From: Comamonadaceae bacterium
GTDB taxonomy: Bacteria > Pseudomonadota > Gammaproteobacteria > Burkholderiales > Burkholderiaceae
Reading direction: 5' to 3'
Length of the DNA stretch: 64,000 nt
Assembly (NCBI GenBank): GCA_947374535.1
Contig: CANCCJ010000001.1
Span: forward strand, 53,988-117,987
Shown: positions 54,291 to 64,000 of the stretch, one piece after another
How the letters are laid out: each line of letters opens with the position of its first letter
How positions within the stretch are numbered: the stretch's first letter is position 1
Notes under the pieces: model-generated
The model's input: the letters and a program-made list of their open reading frames with translations, nothing else
The model's database searches: none
Told to the model about the DNA's origin: nothing
Position numbers and translations under genes: made by a program

Positions 54291-55726
54291 CGCAGCCAAA
54301 CGGCAATCAGGGCCATCACGGGATCAATCGCCGCAGCCTGCTGCAAGGCGGCTCACTCGCCTTGCTACTGGGCAGCGCCGACATTGCTTGGGGCGCCAGC
54401 ATCGTGGCTGTGCGCGTGTGGCCTGCCGCTGCTTACACACGCGTGACGATTGAGAGCGACACAGCCCTCAAAACCGTGCCCATCTTCGTCGCCAACCCAC
54501 CACGTTTGGCCGTGGACATTGAAGGCATCGAACTCAACCCCGCCCTCAAAGAACTCGTGGGCAAAGTGCGCTCGGACGACCCCTACATCACAGGTGTACG
54601 TGTGGGCCAATACAACGCCAACACGGTGCGTTTGGTGCTGGACTTGCGTCGGATGGTCAAGCCACAAGTGTTCAACCTGCAGCCTGTCAAAACAGGCAAT
54701 ACACACTACCAGCACCGCTTGGTGCTCGACCTCTACCCTTCTGAAGTGGCCGATCCACTGGAAGCCTTGATCGTTGACAAACTCAACGGCGGCAATGCGT
54801 TTGCCAACTCACCCTCAATGACGGCCACGCCAGCACCGCCACCCAACACCAAGCTCGGGACACATACCGACCCCGTGGGTGATTTACTGGCCAACCAAAA
54901 CCGCAAACCCGAGTTACCCACACCTGCCGCGTCTGCGGCCTCGGCCCCCATCACCACCGCAGCCTCGGTGGCACAAGAACCGCAAGACGGCGAGCGCTAC
55001 ATCATCGTGGCCCTCGACCCGGGCCACGGCGGTGAAGACCCAGGCGCCATTGGTCCGCGCGGCACCAAAGAAAAAGACGTGGTGCTGCAAATCGCCCGTC
55101 GCATGCGCGAGCGCATCAACAGCGCCGTCATCAAAACCAAGCACGGTCCACTGCCTATGCGGGCTTACCTCACGCGCGATGCCGACTTCTTTGTTCCGCT
55201 CAACCAACGCGTTGAAAAAGCCCGCCGCGTACAAGCCGATTTGTTTGTCAGCATCCACGCCGACGCCTTCCTCACGCCCGATGCACGCGGGGCCAGCGTG
55301 TTTGCGCTCAGCCAAGGTGCGGCATCGAGCGCACAAGCGCGTTGGATGGCCAAACAAGAAAACCGCGCTGACTTGGTGGGTGGTTTGAACATCAAAACCC
55401 AAGACGCCGCCGTGCAACGCGCCTTGCTGGACATGAGCACCACCGCGCAAATCAACGACAGCTTAAAAATTGGCGTCGAAATGCTGGGGCAAATTCGCCG
55501 CATCGGCAAACTGCACAAACCGCATGTCGAGCAAGCCGGCTTTGCTGTGCTCAAAGCGCCTGATATCCCCAGCGTGTTGGTGGAAACCGCCTTCATCAGC
55601 AACCCCGACGAAGAAGCCCGCTTGGTCAGCGACACCTACCAAAACGAACTCGCCAACGCACTGATGAAAAGCATCGAGCGCTACTTCTCACGCAACCCAC
55701 CACTGGCGCGCACACGCAACACCTGA
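54287..55726 (+). CDS. amiC: N-acetylmuramoyl-L-alanine amidase
   Basis: 479 aa. A twin-arginine-type signal (NRRSLLQGGSLALLLGS) precedes an AMIN domain (about residues 40-140), a linker rich in Ala, Pro and Thr, and the C-terminal Zn amidase: LDPGHGGEDPGAIGPRGT, FVSIHADAF and VLVETAFISNPDEEARL. It splits peptide side chains from septal peptidoglycan during cell separation. Overlaps tsaE by four bases. Confidence 0.95.
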   Translation: MTQPNGNQGHHGINRRSLLQGGSLALLLGSADIAWGASIVAVRVWPAAAYTRVTIESDTALKTVPIFVANPPRLAVDIEGIELNPALKELVGKVRSDDPYITGVRVGQYNANTVRLVLDLRRMVKPQVFNLQPVKTGNTHYQHRLVLDLYPSEVADPLEALIVDKLNGGNAFANSPSMTATPAPPPNTKLGTHTDPVGDLLANQNRKPELPTPAASAASAPITTAASVAQEPQDGERYIIVALDPGHGGEDPGAIGPRGTKEKDVVLQIARRMRERINSAVIKTKHGPLPMRAYLTRDADFFVPLNQRVEKARRVQADLFVSIHADAFLTPDARGASVFALSQGAASSAQARWMAKQENRADLVGGLNIKTQDAAVQRALLDMSTTAQINDSLKIGVEMLGQIRRIGKLHKPHVEQAGFAVLKAPDIPSVLVETAFISNPDEEARLVSDTYQNELANALMKSIERYFSRNPPLARTRNT

Positions 55727-55732
55727 GCCCCC

Positions 55733-55984
55733 ATGACAGACGCAACCGAACAACCCAAAAACCCCTTGCACGGCATGACGCTGGAGAAAATTGTCACGGA
55801 GTTGGCCGACTATTACGGCTGGGAGGGGTTGGGCGAGCGCATCAACATTCGTTGCTTCACGCACGATCCGAGCGTGGGCTCTAGCTTGAAATTTTTGCGC
55901 AAAACACCTTGGGCACGCGACAAGGTGGAGAGCTTGTATTTGTTCATGCTGCGCGACATGCGCCGCGCGGAACGTGGTTTTTAA
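55733..55984 (+). CDS. VF530-family DNA-binding protein (DUF2132)
   Basis: 83 aa. [20 protein letters not shown] and the following [13 protein letters not shown] match the VF530 fold, a small winged-helix-like DNA-binding domain. It lies 6 bases after the amidase gene and is probably cotranscribed. Its role in the cell is unknown. Confidence 0.87.
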   Translation: MTDATEQPKNPLHGMTLEKIVTELADYYGWEGLGERINIRCFTHDPSVGSSLKFLRKTPWARDKVESLYLFMLRDMRRAERGF

Positions 55985-56003
55985 CGGGGCTTCTAAAGCG
56001 TTT

Positions 56004-56657
56004 TTAATCCGCGCTGACTTGCGGCGCGCGCGAAGCTTTCCACGAGCCATAGGCCGCCAACGCGCTGGGCACCAAGATCAAAGCCCAAATGATTTTTTCA
56101 AGGTTTGACTTCACCCAAGGCATGTTGCCAAAGAAGTAGCCCGCCGTCACGATGCCGCCCACCCACAAGGCGCCACCGGTGATGTCAAAGAAGGTGAACT
56201 TGCGGCGCGTCATCTGCGCCACGCCCGCCACAAAGGGCGCAAACGTGCGCACGAACGGCATGAAGCGTGCGGCCACCAAGGTCACGCCGCCATAGCGCTC
56301 GTAAAACGCATGTGCCTGTTCAAAAGCGCGGCGGTTGAACAACTTAGAGTCTTCCCACGCAAACACCTTGGGACCAAAGAAGCGACCCATCGTGTAATTG
56401 GTTTGGTTCCCCGCCACCGCTGCACAGAACAACAAGGCCAGTGACAGTCCATAGTCCATCAAGCCCACGCCACACATGGCGCCCACCACAAATAACAGCG
56501 AGTCGCCGGGCAGGAAAGGCATGACCACCAAACCGGTCTCCACAAAGATGATGAGAAACAGCAAGGCATAGACCCATATGCCATTGGCTTGCACAAAGGT
56601 TTCCAAATAGCGGTCGATGTGCAGGATGAAGTCGATCAAGAAGGTAATAAGTTCCAT
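56004..56657 (-). CDS. DedA-family membrane protein
   Basis: 217 aa from ATG 56657 (ATG 56666 equally possible). Five to six helices and the DedA core: VVMPFLPGDSLLFVVGAMCG, GRFFGPKVF, then ARFMPFVRTFAPFVAGVAQM. Members flip or transport lipids and influence membrane potential. It is convergent with VF530, and divergent from mutL. The longer upstream frame is mutL shadow. Confidence 0.93.
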   Translation of the reverse strand: MELITFLIDFILHIDRYLETFVQANGIWVYALLFLIIFVETGLVVMPFLPGDSLLFVVGAMCGVGLMDYGLSLALLFCAAVAGNQTNYTMGRFFGPKVFAWEDSKLFNRRAFEQAHAFYERYGGVTLVAARFMPFVRTFAPFVAGVAQMTRRKFTFFDITGGALWVGGIVTAGYFFGNMPWVKSNLEKIIWALILVPSALAAYGSWKASRAPQVSAD

Positions 56658-56690
56658 AGGCTGCATTATCCCTGCCTCTAAAATGAGCCC

Positions 56691-58619
56691 GTGCACCCAG
56701 CTACCCAACCCCCACGCGCCATCCGCGAACTCCCCGATGAACTCATCAGCCAAATCGCCGCAGGCGAAGTGGTGGAACGCCCCGCCTCGGTGGTGCGAGA
56801 ACTGGTGGACAACGCGCTTGATGCGGGTGCCACGCAAATTACGCTGCGATTGCTCGCGGGTGGCGTACGCCTCATCAGTGTGGAAGACAACGGCGTGGGC
56901 ATTCCCGCCGCTGAATTGCCAGTCGCCTTGAAGCGCCATGCCACCAGCAAGATCATCAGCCTGACCGAACTTGAATCCGTGGGCACCATGGGTTTTCGGG
57001 GTGAGGCCTTGGCTGCGATTCAATCGGTGTCAGAACTCTCAGTACTGTCACGTACCGCAGCACAAGACAACGCGATGTTGCTCGATGGCCGCAGCGGCGA
57101 GCTGCAACCTGCCGCCCGCGCCCAAGGCACCACGGTGGAAGTGAAAGAGCTCTTTTACAGCACGCCCGCCCGCCGTAAGTTTTTAAAAACAGACAACACC
57201 GAGCTGGCCCATTGCGTGGAAGCCGTGCGCCGACATGCCCTGACACGCCCGGAAGTGGGCTTTGCCATTTGGCATGAAGGCAAGCTGGTAGAACAATGGC
57301 GCGCGCAAACCATCGATGCGGCCTCGGGCGAAGACCTCAACGCGCAACACCAGCAGGCCCTGGACCGTCGCTTGGCCGATGTTCTGGGCGATGACTTTTT
57401 AGAAAACTCTGTGGCCGTGCGCTACCAATCCGGCAACGTCACTGTGGTGGGGCGTGCAGGCATTCCAGACGCTGCACGCGCCCGCGCCGACCACCAGTTC
57501 TCCTATGTGAATGGCCGTTATGTGCGCGACAAAGTGGTGACCCACGCCGCCCGCAGCGCCTACGAAGACGTGTTGCACGGGCACCGCCAACCTGTGTACG
57601 CGCTGTATGTAGAAATTGACCCCACGCGTGTGGACGTCAACGTACACCCCACCAAGATTGAAGTGCGTTTCCGCGACGGCCGCGAGGTGCACCAAGCGGT
57701 GCGCCATGCGGTAGAAAACGCCTTGGCTGTGCCACGCGCCAATATGCTGATGGCCAATGCCTTGCAAAACCACGAGCTGCCGATGGCGGGTACGGCGGGG
57801 ACTTCAGACACATCGGGCCCAGCTGGGTTGTCTGCTGCGGCAGCTACTTTCGGCGCACCTTCGTCTCCCCCAAGTTGGCCCAACGCCAACTGGCAGCAAG
57901 CGGCCATGCCCTTGGCGGGTACGCGTGTGTCAGATATGGGGGCTTTGTGGCAACCAACGCCACGTACCGGCTTGCCCGCACAAGAACAGAGCGCATACAA
58001 CTTTGCACCCAGTGCATTCAGTGCAGCCCCAGAAACTTGGCCTCTCGGCAAAGCCTTGGCCCAGCTGCAAGGCGTGTACATCTTGGCCGAGAACGCCCAA
58101 GGCTTGGTGCTAGTCGATATGCATGCAGCACACGAACGCATCGTGTACGAGCAGCTCAAAACACAAATCGATGCACAACACATCAGTAGCCAGCCACTGT
58201 TGATTCCCGCCACCTTCCCTGCCAGTGCGCAAGAAGTAGCTACCGCCGAAGCTTGTGCCGAAGCCCTGCAAGAGCTGGGCTTGGAAATTTCCACCCTCTC
58301 AAGCAAAACCTTGGCGGTGCGTGCTGTGCCTAGTTCTTTGGCACAAGGCGACGCTGTGGCGTTAGCTCGTAGCGTGTTGGCCGAATTGAGCCAACATGAT
58401 GCCAGCACCGTGGTGCAACGCGCACGCAACGAACTGTTGGCCACCATGGCCTGTCATGGCGCGGTGCGAGCCAACCGCAAACTCACGATCGATGAGATGA
58501 ATGGCCTGCTGCGCCAGATGGAAGTGACCGAACGTTCTGACCAATGCAACCACGGCCGCCCCACATGGCGGCAACTGACGATGCGTGAACTCGACGCGCT
58601 GTTTTTGCGCGGTCGCTGA
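56691..58619 (+). CDS. mutL: DNA mismatch repair protein MutL
   Basis: 642 aa from GTG 56691. GHKL ATPase motifs are ELVDNALDAGATQI, EDNGVGIP and GFRGEALAAI. The C-terminal domain has DMHAAHERIVYEQL, fitting the D-x-H-A-x2-E-x4-E endonuclease motif, and CNHGRPTW, so this MutL may nick DNA itself. A Pro/Ala-rich linker (about residues 360-440) joins the halves. It ends at the start of the exporter gene, sharing one base. Confidence 0.95.
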   Translation: MHPATQPPRAIRELPDELISQIAAGEVVERPASVVRELVDNALDAGATQITLRLLAGGVRLISVEDNGVGIPAAELPVALKRHATSKIISLTELESVGTMGFRGEALAAIQSVSELSVLSRTAAQDNAMLLDGRSGELQPAARAQGTTVEVKELFYSTPARRKFLKTDNTELAHCVEAVRRHALTRPEVGFAIWHEGKLVEQWRAQTIDAASGEDLNAQHQQALDRRLADVLGDDFLENSVAVRYQSGNVTVVGRAGIPDAARARADHQFSYVNGRYVRDKVVTHAARSAYEDVLHGHRQPVYALYVEIDPTRVDVNVHPTKIEVRFRDGREVHQAVRHAVENALAVPRANMLMANALQNHELPMAGTAGTSDTSGPAGLSAAAATFGAPSSPPSWPNANWQQAAMPLAGTRVSDMGALWQPTPRTGLPAQEQSAYNFAPSAFSAAPETWPLGKALAQLQGVYILAENAQGLVLVDMHAAHERIVYEQLKTQIDAQHISSQPLLIPATFPASAQEVATAEACAEALQELGLEISTLSSKTLAVRAVPSSLAQGDAVALARSVLAELSQHDASTVVQRARNELLATMACHGAVRANRKLTIDEMNGLLRQMEVTERSDQCNHGRPTWRQLTMRELDALFLRGR

Positions 58620-59806
58620 TGTCCAGCACACTCATCATCGTGCTGCTGTCGATGCTGCTGGGCATTCAACCCGTAGCCACCGATTTGTACTTACCAGCCC
58701 TGCCCGCCATCAAGGCAGAGTTTGGCGCAGGACTCTCACAAGTTCAGCTCACACTCAGTGCTTTGCTGCTGGCCTTTGGCACGTCGCAACTGGTGTGGGG
58801 TCCGCTGTCTGACCGCTTTGGTCGCCGCCCTATTTTGTTGTGGGGTCTGGGCACTTTCACACTCGCAGGAATGGGCTGCGTGATGGCCAGCAGCATGCAC
58901 GAGCTGATTGTGTGGCGTGCCCTGCAAGGCGCGGCCATGGGCGCGGTGGTGATGTGTGCACGCGCCATCGTGCGAGACCTGTACACCCCTGAAACGGGCG
59001 CTGGCGTGATGTCTAAAGCGCTGACAGGCTTGGGCTTCTTGGCTTGTGCCAGCGCGCCTTTGGGCGGCTTGCTGACTGATGTGTGGAGCTGGCATGCCGC
59101 GCTGGGCTTGGTGATGGGCTTTGGTGCCATCGCGCTGAGCCTGGTGGCTTGGAAGTTCAAAGAGACCGTTCACCGCAAAAACCCACATGCGCTGCATATC
59201 AAGGTACTGGCTCAAACCTGGTGGCACATCGTGCGTCACCCCACTTTTGTGGCTTTTTCATGCGTGTCGATTGGCTCGTACGGTGGACTGTTCACCTTCT
59301 TGGCTTCGTCCTCTTTTGTGTTCATTGGCTTACTGGGTTTGGCACGTTGGCAATATGGTTTGCTGCTGTTCTCGATGGCATTCACCTATTTGCTAGGCAC
59401 CGTGCTGTGCCGACGTTTGCTGGCTCGCTTTGGCGTGACACACACGGTCGCGATTGGCGGTGCCTTCAGTTTGATCGGAGGTTGCATCATGGCCCTCAAC
59501 ACATGGCTGGGCCTGCAAAGTGTGCTGAGTTTGATGGGACCGTTTTATTTGTTCATCTTGGCGCATGGGATTCATCAGCCCTGCGGCCAAAGCGGTGCCG
59601 TTGGCCCCTTTCCCAAAGCGGCAGGGGCAGCCTCGGCCTTGGGTGGCTTCTTGATGATGGTGGCTGCTTTCATCACCGGCTTGTGGCTAGGCGCAGCCAA
59701 TGATGGCTCGGCCATGCCCATGGCGCAAAGCATTGCGTTTTGGTCTATGGCCACCGCACTCTCCGCTTGGCTGCTGGTGCTGCGCCGTGGAGGTCCGCGT
59801 GTCTAA
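58619..59806 (+). CDS. Bcr/CflA-family MFS drug exporter
   Basis: 395 aa, 12 membrane helices. The MFS A-motif is [18 protein letters not shown], and the N-terminal [20 protein letters not shown] is the Bcr/CflA signature. It exports drugs or sulfonamide-type compounds by proton antiport; the natural substrate is unknown. The start ATG shares a base with the mutL stop (TGATG). Confidence 0.93.
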   Translation: MSSTLIIVLLSMLLGIQPVATDLYLPALPAIKAEFGAGLSQVQLTLSALLLAFGTSQLVWGPLSDRFGRRPILLWGLGTFTLAGMGCVMASSMHELIVWRALQGAAMGAVVMCARAIVRDLYTPETGAGVMSKALTGLGFLACASAPLGGLLTDVWSWHAALGLVMGFGAIALSLVAWKFKETVHRKNPHALHIKVLAQTWWHIVRHPTFVAFSCVSIGSYGGLFTFLASSSFVFIGLLGLARWQYGLLLFSMAFTYLLGTVLCRRLLARFGVTHTVAIGGAFSLIGGCIMALNTWLGLQSVLSLMGPFYLFILAHGIHQPCGQSGAVGPFPKAAGAASALGGFLMMVAAFITGLWLGAANDGSAMPMAQSIAFWSMATALSAWLLVLRRGGPRV

Positions 59807-60791
59807 TTTTGCGCAAGGATGGACGGTCGATGCCATCGCCTTGGTGGGACCAACTGCCAGCGGCAAAACAGCTGCAGCTTTGGCCCTTGCACAGCGATGG
59901 CCGGTTGAAATCATCAGCATTGATTCGGCCTTGGTGTATCGCAGCATGGACATTGGCACAGCCAAACCCAGTGCCGAAGAGTTGGCTCAAGTGCCGCACC
60001 ACCTGATTGACATTCGCGACCCCCTGCACGCCTACAGCGCCGCTGAATTTGCACGTGATGCCACCAGCTTGATGGCAGACATTCGCACACGCGGCAAGCT
60101 GCCTTTGCTGGTGGGCGGCACCATGCTGTACCTCAAAGCTTTGCGCGACGGCATCGACGACTTACCCGCCGCACAACCCGAACTTCGAGCTGAGATAGAG
60201 CAGCACGCCCTCGCCTTGGGCTGGCCCGCGATGCACGCCGAGTTGGCGAAGGTCGATGCCATCACTGCGGCTCGCCTCGCGCCGAACGATGCACAGCGCA
60301 TTTCACGCGCACTCGAAGTGTGGCGCGTGAGCGGCAAGGCTTTGTCGCAATGGTTCGAGCAAGCCAGCGCCACGCGCGCAGCGCAGCCTCACTTGGCCAT
60401 GCCCTTGCTCTCGCTAGAGCCTATCAACCGTGCGTGGTTGCATGCGCGCATTGCGCAGCGCTTTGACATCATGCTGGCGGGTGGTTTCTTGGCTGAAGTG
60501 CAGGCCTTACGAGCACGCGGAGATTTACACATCGACCTGCCCAGCATGCGCTGCGTGGGCTATCGCCAAGCGTGGGAGTTGTTAGACCGCGCTGAGGCGA
60601 TCGGTGCAGACCCCCAGCGCATCTTGCCGCAGTTGCATGAGCTCGGAGTGGCGGCAACACGGCAATTGGCCAAACGTCAACTCACTTGGTTGCGTGGTAT
60701 GGATGAACGCATCGTCATCGCGTGCGATGCACCAGATGCTCTGGCTCAAACGCTGGCTGCGGTTGAGCGTTTTACTGCAAAGGCTCTTTGA
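59799..60791 (+). CDS. miaA: tRNA dimethylallyltransferase
   Basis: 330 aa from GTG 59799, which overlaps the exporter gene by eight bases and has GGAGG five bases upstream. P-loop [17 protein letters not shown], then [19 protein letters not shown] and [13 protein letters not shown]. It adds the dimethylallyl group to A37 of tRNAs reading U-start codons. A mutL-miaA neighbourhood is common, here with the exporter between them. The 3' end overlaps the convergent DUF1178 gene by 20 bases. Confidence 0.96.
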   Translation: MSNFAQGWTVDAIALVGPTASGKTAAALALAQRWPVEIISIDSALVYRSMDIGTAKPSAEELAQVPHHLIDIRDPLHAYSAAEFARDATSLMADIRTRGKLPLLVGGTMLYLKALRDGIDDLPAAQPELRAEIEQHALALGWPAMHAELAKVDAITAARLAPNDAQRISRALEVWRVSGKALSQWFEQASATRAAQPHLAMPLLSLEPINRAWLHARIAQRFDIMLAGGFLAEVQALRARGDLHIDLPSMRCVGYRQAWELLDRAEAIGADPQRILPQLHELGVAATRQLAKRQLTWLRGMDERIVIACDAPDALAQTLAAVERFTAKAL

Positions 60792-61254
60792 GCACGTCTG
60801 GCAGTGGCAAAGGCATGACGGCTATGCCCTCGTCGATCAGCGCTTCGGTTTCTTCTGGTGTGGCGTGTCCGCGAATGTTGCGATGCGCAGCTTCGCCGTA
60901 GTGCATCTTGCGGGCCTCTTCGGGGAAGCTATTGCCCACGTTTTCCGTGTGCGCCACCACATGGCGCACCATTTTGAGCAAGGCCGCCTGCAACTGAGCA
61001 GGCTCTAAATTAGCAACTTCTTGTAGGCTGGGTAATGTGGGGGTGGAGGTGGATGTGTCGGCTGACGCGGGTGCTGGTGTTTGTGCAGCACGCAAGTTCA
61101 AGCGTGGTGCGCTGAGCATCTTCGTGACGGAGGCGTCACCACACAGGGGACACGTCACCATGCCACGTGCGAGTTGACTTTGGAAATCATCTTCCGAGCC
61201 AAACCAGCCTTCGAACACATGGTGTTGCCCGCATTGGAGGTCTAACACTTTCAC
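60772..61254 (-). CDS. DUF1178 family protein
   Basis: 160 aa. The start is GTG 61254, which overlaps the NUDIX stop by four bases (GTGA) and gives [20 protein letters not shown], the normal N-terminus. A Cys pair CPLCG near residue 55 suggests metal binding. The middle is a low-complexity Ala/Pro/Ser/Thr linker, and the C-terminus is a conserved helical domain ([20 protein letters not shown]). Function unknown. Confidence 0.88.
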   Translation of the reverse strand: MKVLDLQCGQHHVFEGWFGSEDDFQSQLARGMVTCPLCGDASVTKMLSAPRLNLRAAQTPAPASADTSTSTPTLPSLQEVANLEPAQLQAALLKMVRHVVAHTENVGNSFPEEARKMHYGEAAHRNIRGHATPEETEALIDEGIAVMPLPLPDVLKEPLQ

Positions 61255-61859
61255 AGGCGTTGCCATTCCAAGGGCCACGCACCACTGAGATGGTTTTGCA
61301 GCCAGAGCAAGCCCGTCAAGGTCTTGGCGTCGGTCAGTTGGCCATCGCGTGACCAAGCCAAGAGCTCATCCACGCTCGCGTCAAACACGTCCAAGAACTC
61401 GCCTTCATCTAGGTGGCGCTCGCCTTGCGTCAAACCACGCGCAAACCAAATGTCAATGAACTCGGTGGAATAACTGATGACGGGATGCAGCACCCCCGCA
61501 TGCGCCCACTCTGAGGCGCGATAGCCTGTTTCCTCTAGCAACTCCCGTTGGGCGCAGACCAAGCGATCTTCCCCGAGGTCGAGCTTGCCTGCTGGAAACT
61601 CAATCATCACTTGTTGCACGGGGTAGCGGTATTGGCGTTCCATCACCAAGCGGCCATCGTCGCGTAAGGCAATGATCATCACCGCACCGGGATGAATCAC
61701 AAATTCGCGCGTCGCGTGATCGCCACTTGGCAAGCGCACGGTATCGCGAAAGGCGTGCAGAAAGTGGCCTTTGAACAACTCCACATGGTCAACTTTGTGT
61801 TCGACCAAGTGGTTGTCATCCGGTAAAGAAGGCATGGTTTTGTATGGGCTATTCATCAT
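61251..61859 (-). CDS. NUDIX hydrolase, ADP-ribose pyrophosphatase type
   Basis: 202 aa from ATG 61859 (alternatives 61856 and 61835). The NUDIX box G-x5-E-x7-REUxEExGU lies in GKLDLGEDRLVCAQRELLEE, TGY. It cleaves ADP-ribose or similar nucleoside diphosphates. It is coupled to the DUF1178 gene. Its start lies right behind the terminator of the nuo operon, so it may be transcribed by read-through or from a promoter inside nuoN. Confidence 0.9.
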   Translation of the reverse strand: MMNSPYKTMPSLPDDNHLVEHKVDHVELFKGHFLHAFRDTVRLPSGDHATREFVIHPGAVMIIALRDDGRLVMERQYRYPVQQVMIEFPAGKLDLGEDRLVCAQRELLEETGYRASEWAHAGVLHPVISYSTEFIDIWFARGLTQGERHLDEGEFLDVFDASVDELLAWSRDGQLTDAKTLTGLLWLQNHLSGAWPLEWQRL

Positions 61860-61860
61860 G

Positions 61861-61886
61861 AAAAAAGCCAGCACGAAGGCTGGCTT
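61861..61886 (-). terminator. terminator of the nuo operon
   Basis: AAGCCAGC (61865-61872) pairs with GCTGGCTT (61879-61886), loop six bases, followed on the minus strand by six T. It lies 19 bases after the nuoN stop and directly before the NUDIX start codon. Confidence 0.85.
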
Positions 61887-61904
61887 AATTGGAGTGGCCA
61901 GTGC

Positions 61905-63395
61905 TTAGGTACCCAAAGTGGTGACGATGGCGCGCGCGCACAAAGTCATCAAACCGCCAGGCAACAAGCCCAAGACGAGCAACAAGCCGCTGTTGATCAG
62001 CAACACCACGCGCACATCTTTGCCTGCAGACACGGTGCTTGCAGTCAGTGGTGAGTCAAAGTACATAACCTTGACCACGCGCAGGTAGTAGAACGCAGCG
62101 AGCAAAGACATCATCACAGCATAAGTAGCCAATGCGATAGCGCCTGGCTGATCAGAAGCCACCAAGGCTTGCAACACAGACAACTTACCAGCGAAGCCAA
62201 CCATAGGTGGCACACCAGCCAACGAGAACATGCACAAGGCCATCACGCCTGCGTACAAGGGGCTGCGTTGGTTCAGGCCAGCAAAGTCAGCGATTTCTTC
62301 GCTCTCGAACCCTTCACGTGCCAGCAACATGATGATGCCGAACACTGCCAACGTCGTCAGCACATACGTGATCACATAGAACATGGCTGAGCTGTAAGCA
62401 TTGGCAGCAGCAGCGGTGTTGCCGTTGGCCACACCGGAGTACAGACCAATCAACACAAAACCCATTTGGGAAATCGTAGAGAAGGCAACCATACGCTTCA
62501 TGTTGGTTTGCGCAATACCGGCCAAGTTACCGATTAGCAAAGAAGCGACAGACAAGACCATCAGCATCTGCTGCCAGTCGATGGCCAAGGGCATCAGACC
62601 TTCGACCAACAAACGCATGGTCATCGCGAACGCTGCCAATTTGTGCGCGCCACCGATCATGAGAGTCACAACTGTCGGTGCACCTTGGTACACGTCAGGC
62701 ACCCACATGTGGAAAGGCACCACACCAAACTTGAAGCCCAAACCACAGACTACAAACACCAGGCCCAAGACCAAGACTTTGTGATTGATTTGGCCAGTCG
62801 CCACTGCTTTGAACACGGTGCTGATGTCGAGCGAGCCAGTCGCGCCGTAGAGCATCGACATGCCGTAGAGCAAGAAGCCACTACCCAAAGCGCCAAGCAC
62901 GAAGTACTTCATGGCAGCTTCAGTCGCCGTTGCGTTGTCGCGGCGCAAAGCCACCAAAGCGTAACTAGACAAAGCCAACAATTCCACACCGAGATACAGG
63001 ACAAGGAAGTTGTTGCCAGAGATCATGACGTACATGCCCAGCAAGGCAAACAGACCCAAAGTGAACAACTCACCGCCATGCTTGAGCATGTCGCGGTCAG
63101 CAGCGTAAGGACGACCATAGACCAAGGTCACGAACACAGCCAGCGTGGAGAAGCATTTCAGCCAATTGCCCATGGGGTCAGAAACCACCATGTTGCCAAA
63201 GCTATACACCGTGGCACCACTGCTGGCATCGTGCGCTTGCAGGACAGCCACAACGCCCATCGTCAGCAATGACAACACATAGGTCACCGTGCGACGAGGC
63301 GATTTCACGAATAAGTCGACCATCGCAATCACAATGGTCATCACGAGCAACAGCAGCTCAGGGTAAAGCGCTGCTATGTTGAATTTTTCAATCAT
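61905..63395 (-). CDS. nuoN: NADH-quinone oxidoreductase subunit N
   Basis: 496 aa, about 14 membrane helices, the proton-pumping antiporter-like subunit of complex I. Key segments are VLYLGVELLALSSYALVAL (conserved Glu), GFKFGVVPFHMWVPDVYQGA and NMKRMVAFSTISQMGFVLIG (conserved Lys). It is the last gene of the nuo operon, 15 bases after nuoM. Confidence 0.97.
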   Translation of the reverse strand: MIEKFNIAALYPELLLLVMTIVIAMVDLFVKSPRRTVTYVLSLLTMGVVAVLQAHDASSGATVYSFGNMVVSDPMGNWLKCFSTLAVFVTLVYGRPYAADRDMLKHGGELFTLGLFALLGMYVMISGNNFLVLYLGVELLALSSYALVALRRDNATATEAAMKYFVLGALGSGFLLYGMSMLYGATGSLDISTVFKAVATGQINHKVLVLGLVFVVCGLGFKFGVVPFHMWVPDVYQGAPTVVTLMIGGAHKLAAFAMTMRLLVEGLMPLAIDWQQMLMVLSVASLLIGNLAGIAQTNMKRMVAFSTISQMGFVLIGLYSGVANGNTAAAANAYSSAMFYVITYVLTTLAVFGIIMLLAREGFESEEIADFAGLNQRSPLYAGVMALCMFSLAGVPPMVGFAGKLSVLQALVASDQPGAIALATYAVMMSLLAAFYYLRVVKVMYFDSPLTASTVSAGKDVRVVLLINSGLLLVLGLLPGGLMTLCARAIVTTLGT

Positions 63396-63410
63396 TGGGT
63401 CAATCCCTCT

Positions 63411-64000
63411 TTATTGGGGCAACTTGGACAAGGCCACGTGCTTGAGCAGTTCAGCCACGGACACATCCATCACATCGGTGAATGGCTTGGGGTACACGCC
63501 CATGACCAACACGGCAACGCCCAGCAAGGCCATCATGAAGAACTCACGGCTGTTGATGTCAGTCAATTCTTTGACGTGGTCATTGGCCACGGGGCCGAGG
63601 TACACGCGCTTGACCATCCACAAGGTGTAAGCGGCGCCGAAGATCAAGGCGGAAGCAGCGGCAAAGCCAATCCAGAAGTTGTATTTGATGGCACCCAAGA
63701 TGACCATCCACTCGCCCACGAAACCGGCTGTACCTGGCAAACCGCAGTTAGCCATGGCAAACAACAAGGCAAACGCTGCGAACTTGGGCATGGTGTTGAC
63801 CACACCGCCGTAGCTGGCGATTTCGCGTGAGTGCATGCGGTCATACAACACACCGATGGACAAGAACATGGCAGCAGACACGAAACCGTGCGCAATCATC
63901 TGTACCAAGGCACCAGAGACACCAATGTCGTTAAAGATGAAGAAGCCCAAGCTCACAAAGCCCATGTGAGCAACCGATGAATAAGCCACCAGCTTTTTCA
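63411..64000 (-). CDS. nuoM: NADH-quinone oxidoreductase subunit M, 3' end only
   Basis: Only the last 196 or so codons are in the window; the frame is open at base 64000, so the 5' part lies to the right. KLVAYSSVAHMGFVSLGFFI, then IGVLYDRMHSREIASYGGVV and the C-terminal helices match NuoM. Proton-translocating subunit of complex I, in the same operon as nuoN. Confidence 0.96.
   Translation of the reverse strand, partial: KKLVAYSSVAHMGFVSLGFFIFNDIGVSGALVQMIAHGFVSAAMFLSIGVLYDRMHSREIASYGGVVNTMPKFAAFALLFAMANCGLPGTAGFVGEWMVILGAIKYNFWIGFAAASALIFGAAYTLWMVKRVYLGPVANDHVKELTDINSREFFMMALLGVAVLVMGVYPKPFTDVMDVSVAELLKHVALSKLPQ

Noticed and set aside
1..64000. CRISPR arrays, rRNA genes, transposases, prophage structural genes
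   Set aside because: I looked for repeats with regular spacers, rRNA segments and typical mobile-element proteins and saw none.

Overview
The window looks like a chromosome segment of a betaproteobacterium, most likely Burkholderiales, family Comamonadaceae (a Limnohabitans/Rhodoferax-type genome is my guess, genus not certain). The reasons are the style of the housekeeping genes, a zapA gene followed directly by 6S RNA, a cbb3 oxidase cluster beside fnr and hemN, a B12 uptake and salvage operon, and uniformly GC-rich coding DNA. About 65 protein genes, one tRNA and one 6S RNA are supported. Coding density is high, with many 1-4 bp stop/start overlaps.

Layout. 1-10.7 kb: the end of a LysR regulator, an FAD oxidoreductase, tRNA-related genes (gluQRS, trmB), an RluA-type pseudouridine synthase, an exported transglutaminase-like protein, a TlpA thioredoxin, alaS and a succinate-semialdehyde dehydrogenase. 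10.8-14.05 kb: the accessory part. A winged-helix regulator and a secreted Cys-repeat protein precede tRNA-Gly(CCC). An AT-rich 2.4-kb island follows, bounded by the tRNA 3' end and an almost exact copy of it, with the likely original tRNA terminator just beyond the far copy. It carries two unknown genes, a paralogue of the winged-helix regulator, and a MASE1-like membrane protein. 14.1-23.4 kb: wrbA, scoAB with a divergent PAS-LuxR regulator, CMD/AhpD-like proteins, a YkgJ protein, a thioesterase, an SDR, ETF-quinone oxidoreductase with an unusual GcvH, an aminotransferase and nth.

23.4-31.3 kb: a B12 operon read leftwards from a cobalamin riboswitch: btuB, a cytosolic-looking cobalamin-binding protein, btuF, btuC, btuD, cobO, cobQ. 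31.3-32.9 kb: zapB-like gene, zapA, 6S RNA and a TauE-type permease. 32.9-44.1 kb: microaerobic respiration. A UreH-like membrane protein, hemN, fnr, a small Cys membrane protein, fixH, ccoG, ccoP, ccoQ, ccoO, ccoN, ccoS, the copper ATPase ccoI and a universal stress protein, with three FNR-type palindromes in the control regions. 44.2-48.8 kb: nitronate monooxygenase, acyl-CoA dehydrogenase and etfBA behind a perfect 20-bp palindrome.

48.9-64 kb: MscS channel, deacetylase-like enzyme, lytic transglycosylase, queG, tsaE, amidase, VF530 protein, DedA, mutL, a Bcr/CflA exporter, miaA, DUF1178, NUDIX, nuoN and the end of nuoM.

How the parts connect: acyl-CoA dehydrogenase, ETF and ETF-QO form an electron route from acyl-CoA to quinone. 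Complex I (nuo) and cbb3 oxidase sit in the same chain, and the cbb3 genes are probably induced by FNR at low oxygen. The B12 operon could supply cofactor to the cobalamin-dependent QueG. The best candidate for something undescribed is the tRNA-Gly island with its integrase-free, att-like boundaries and its regulator/membrane-protein pair.
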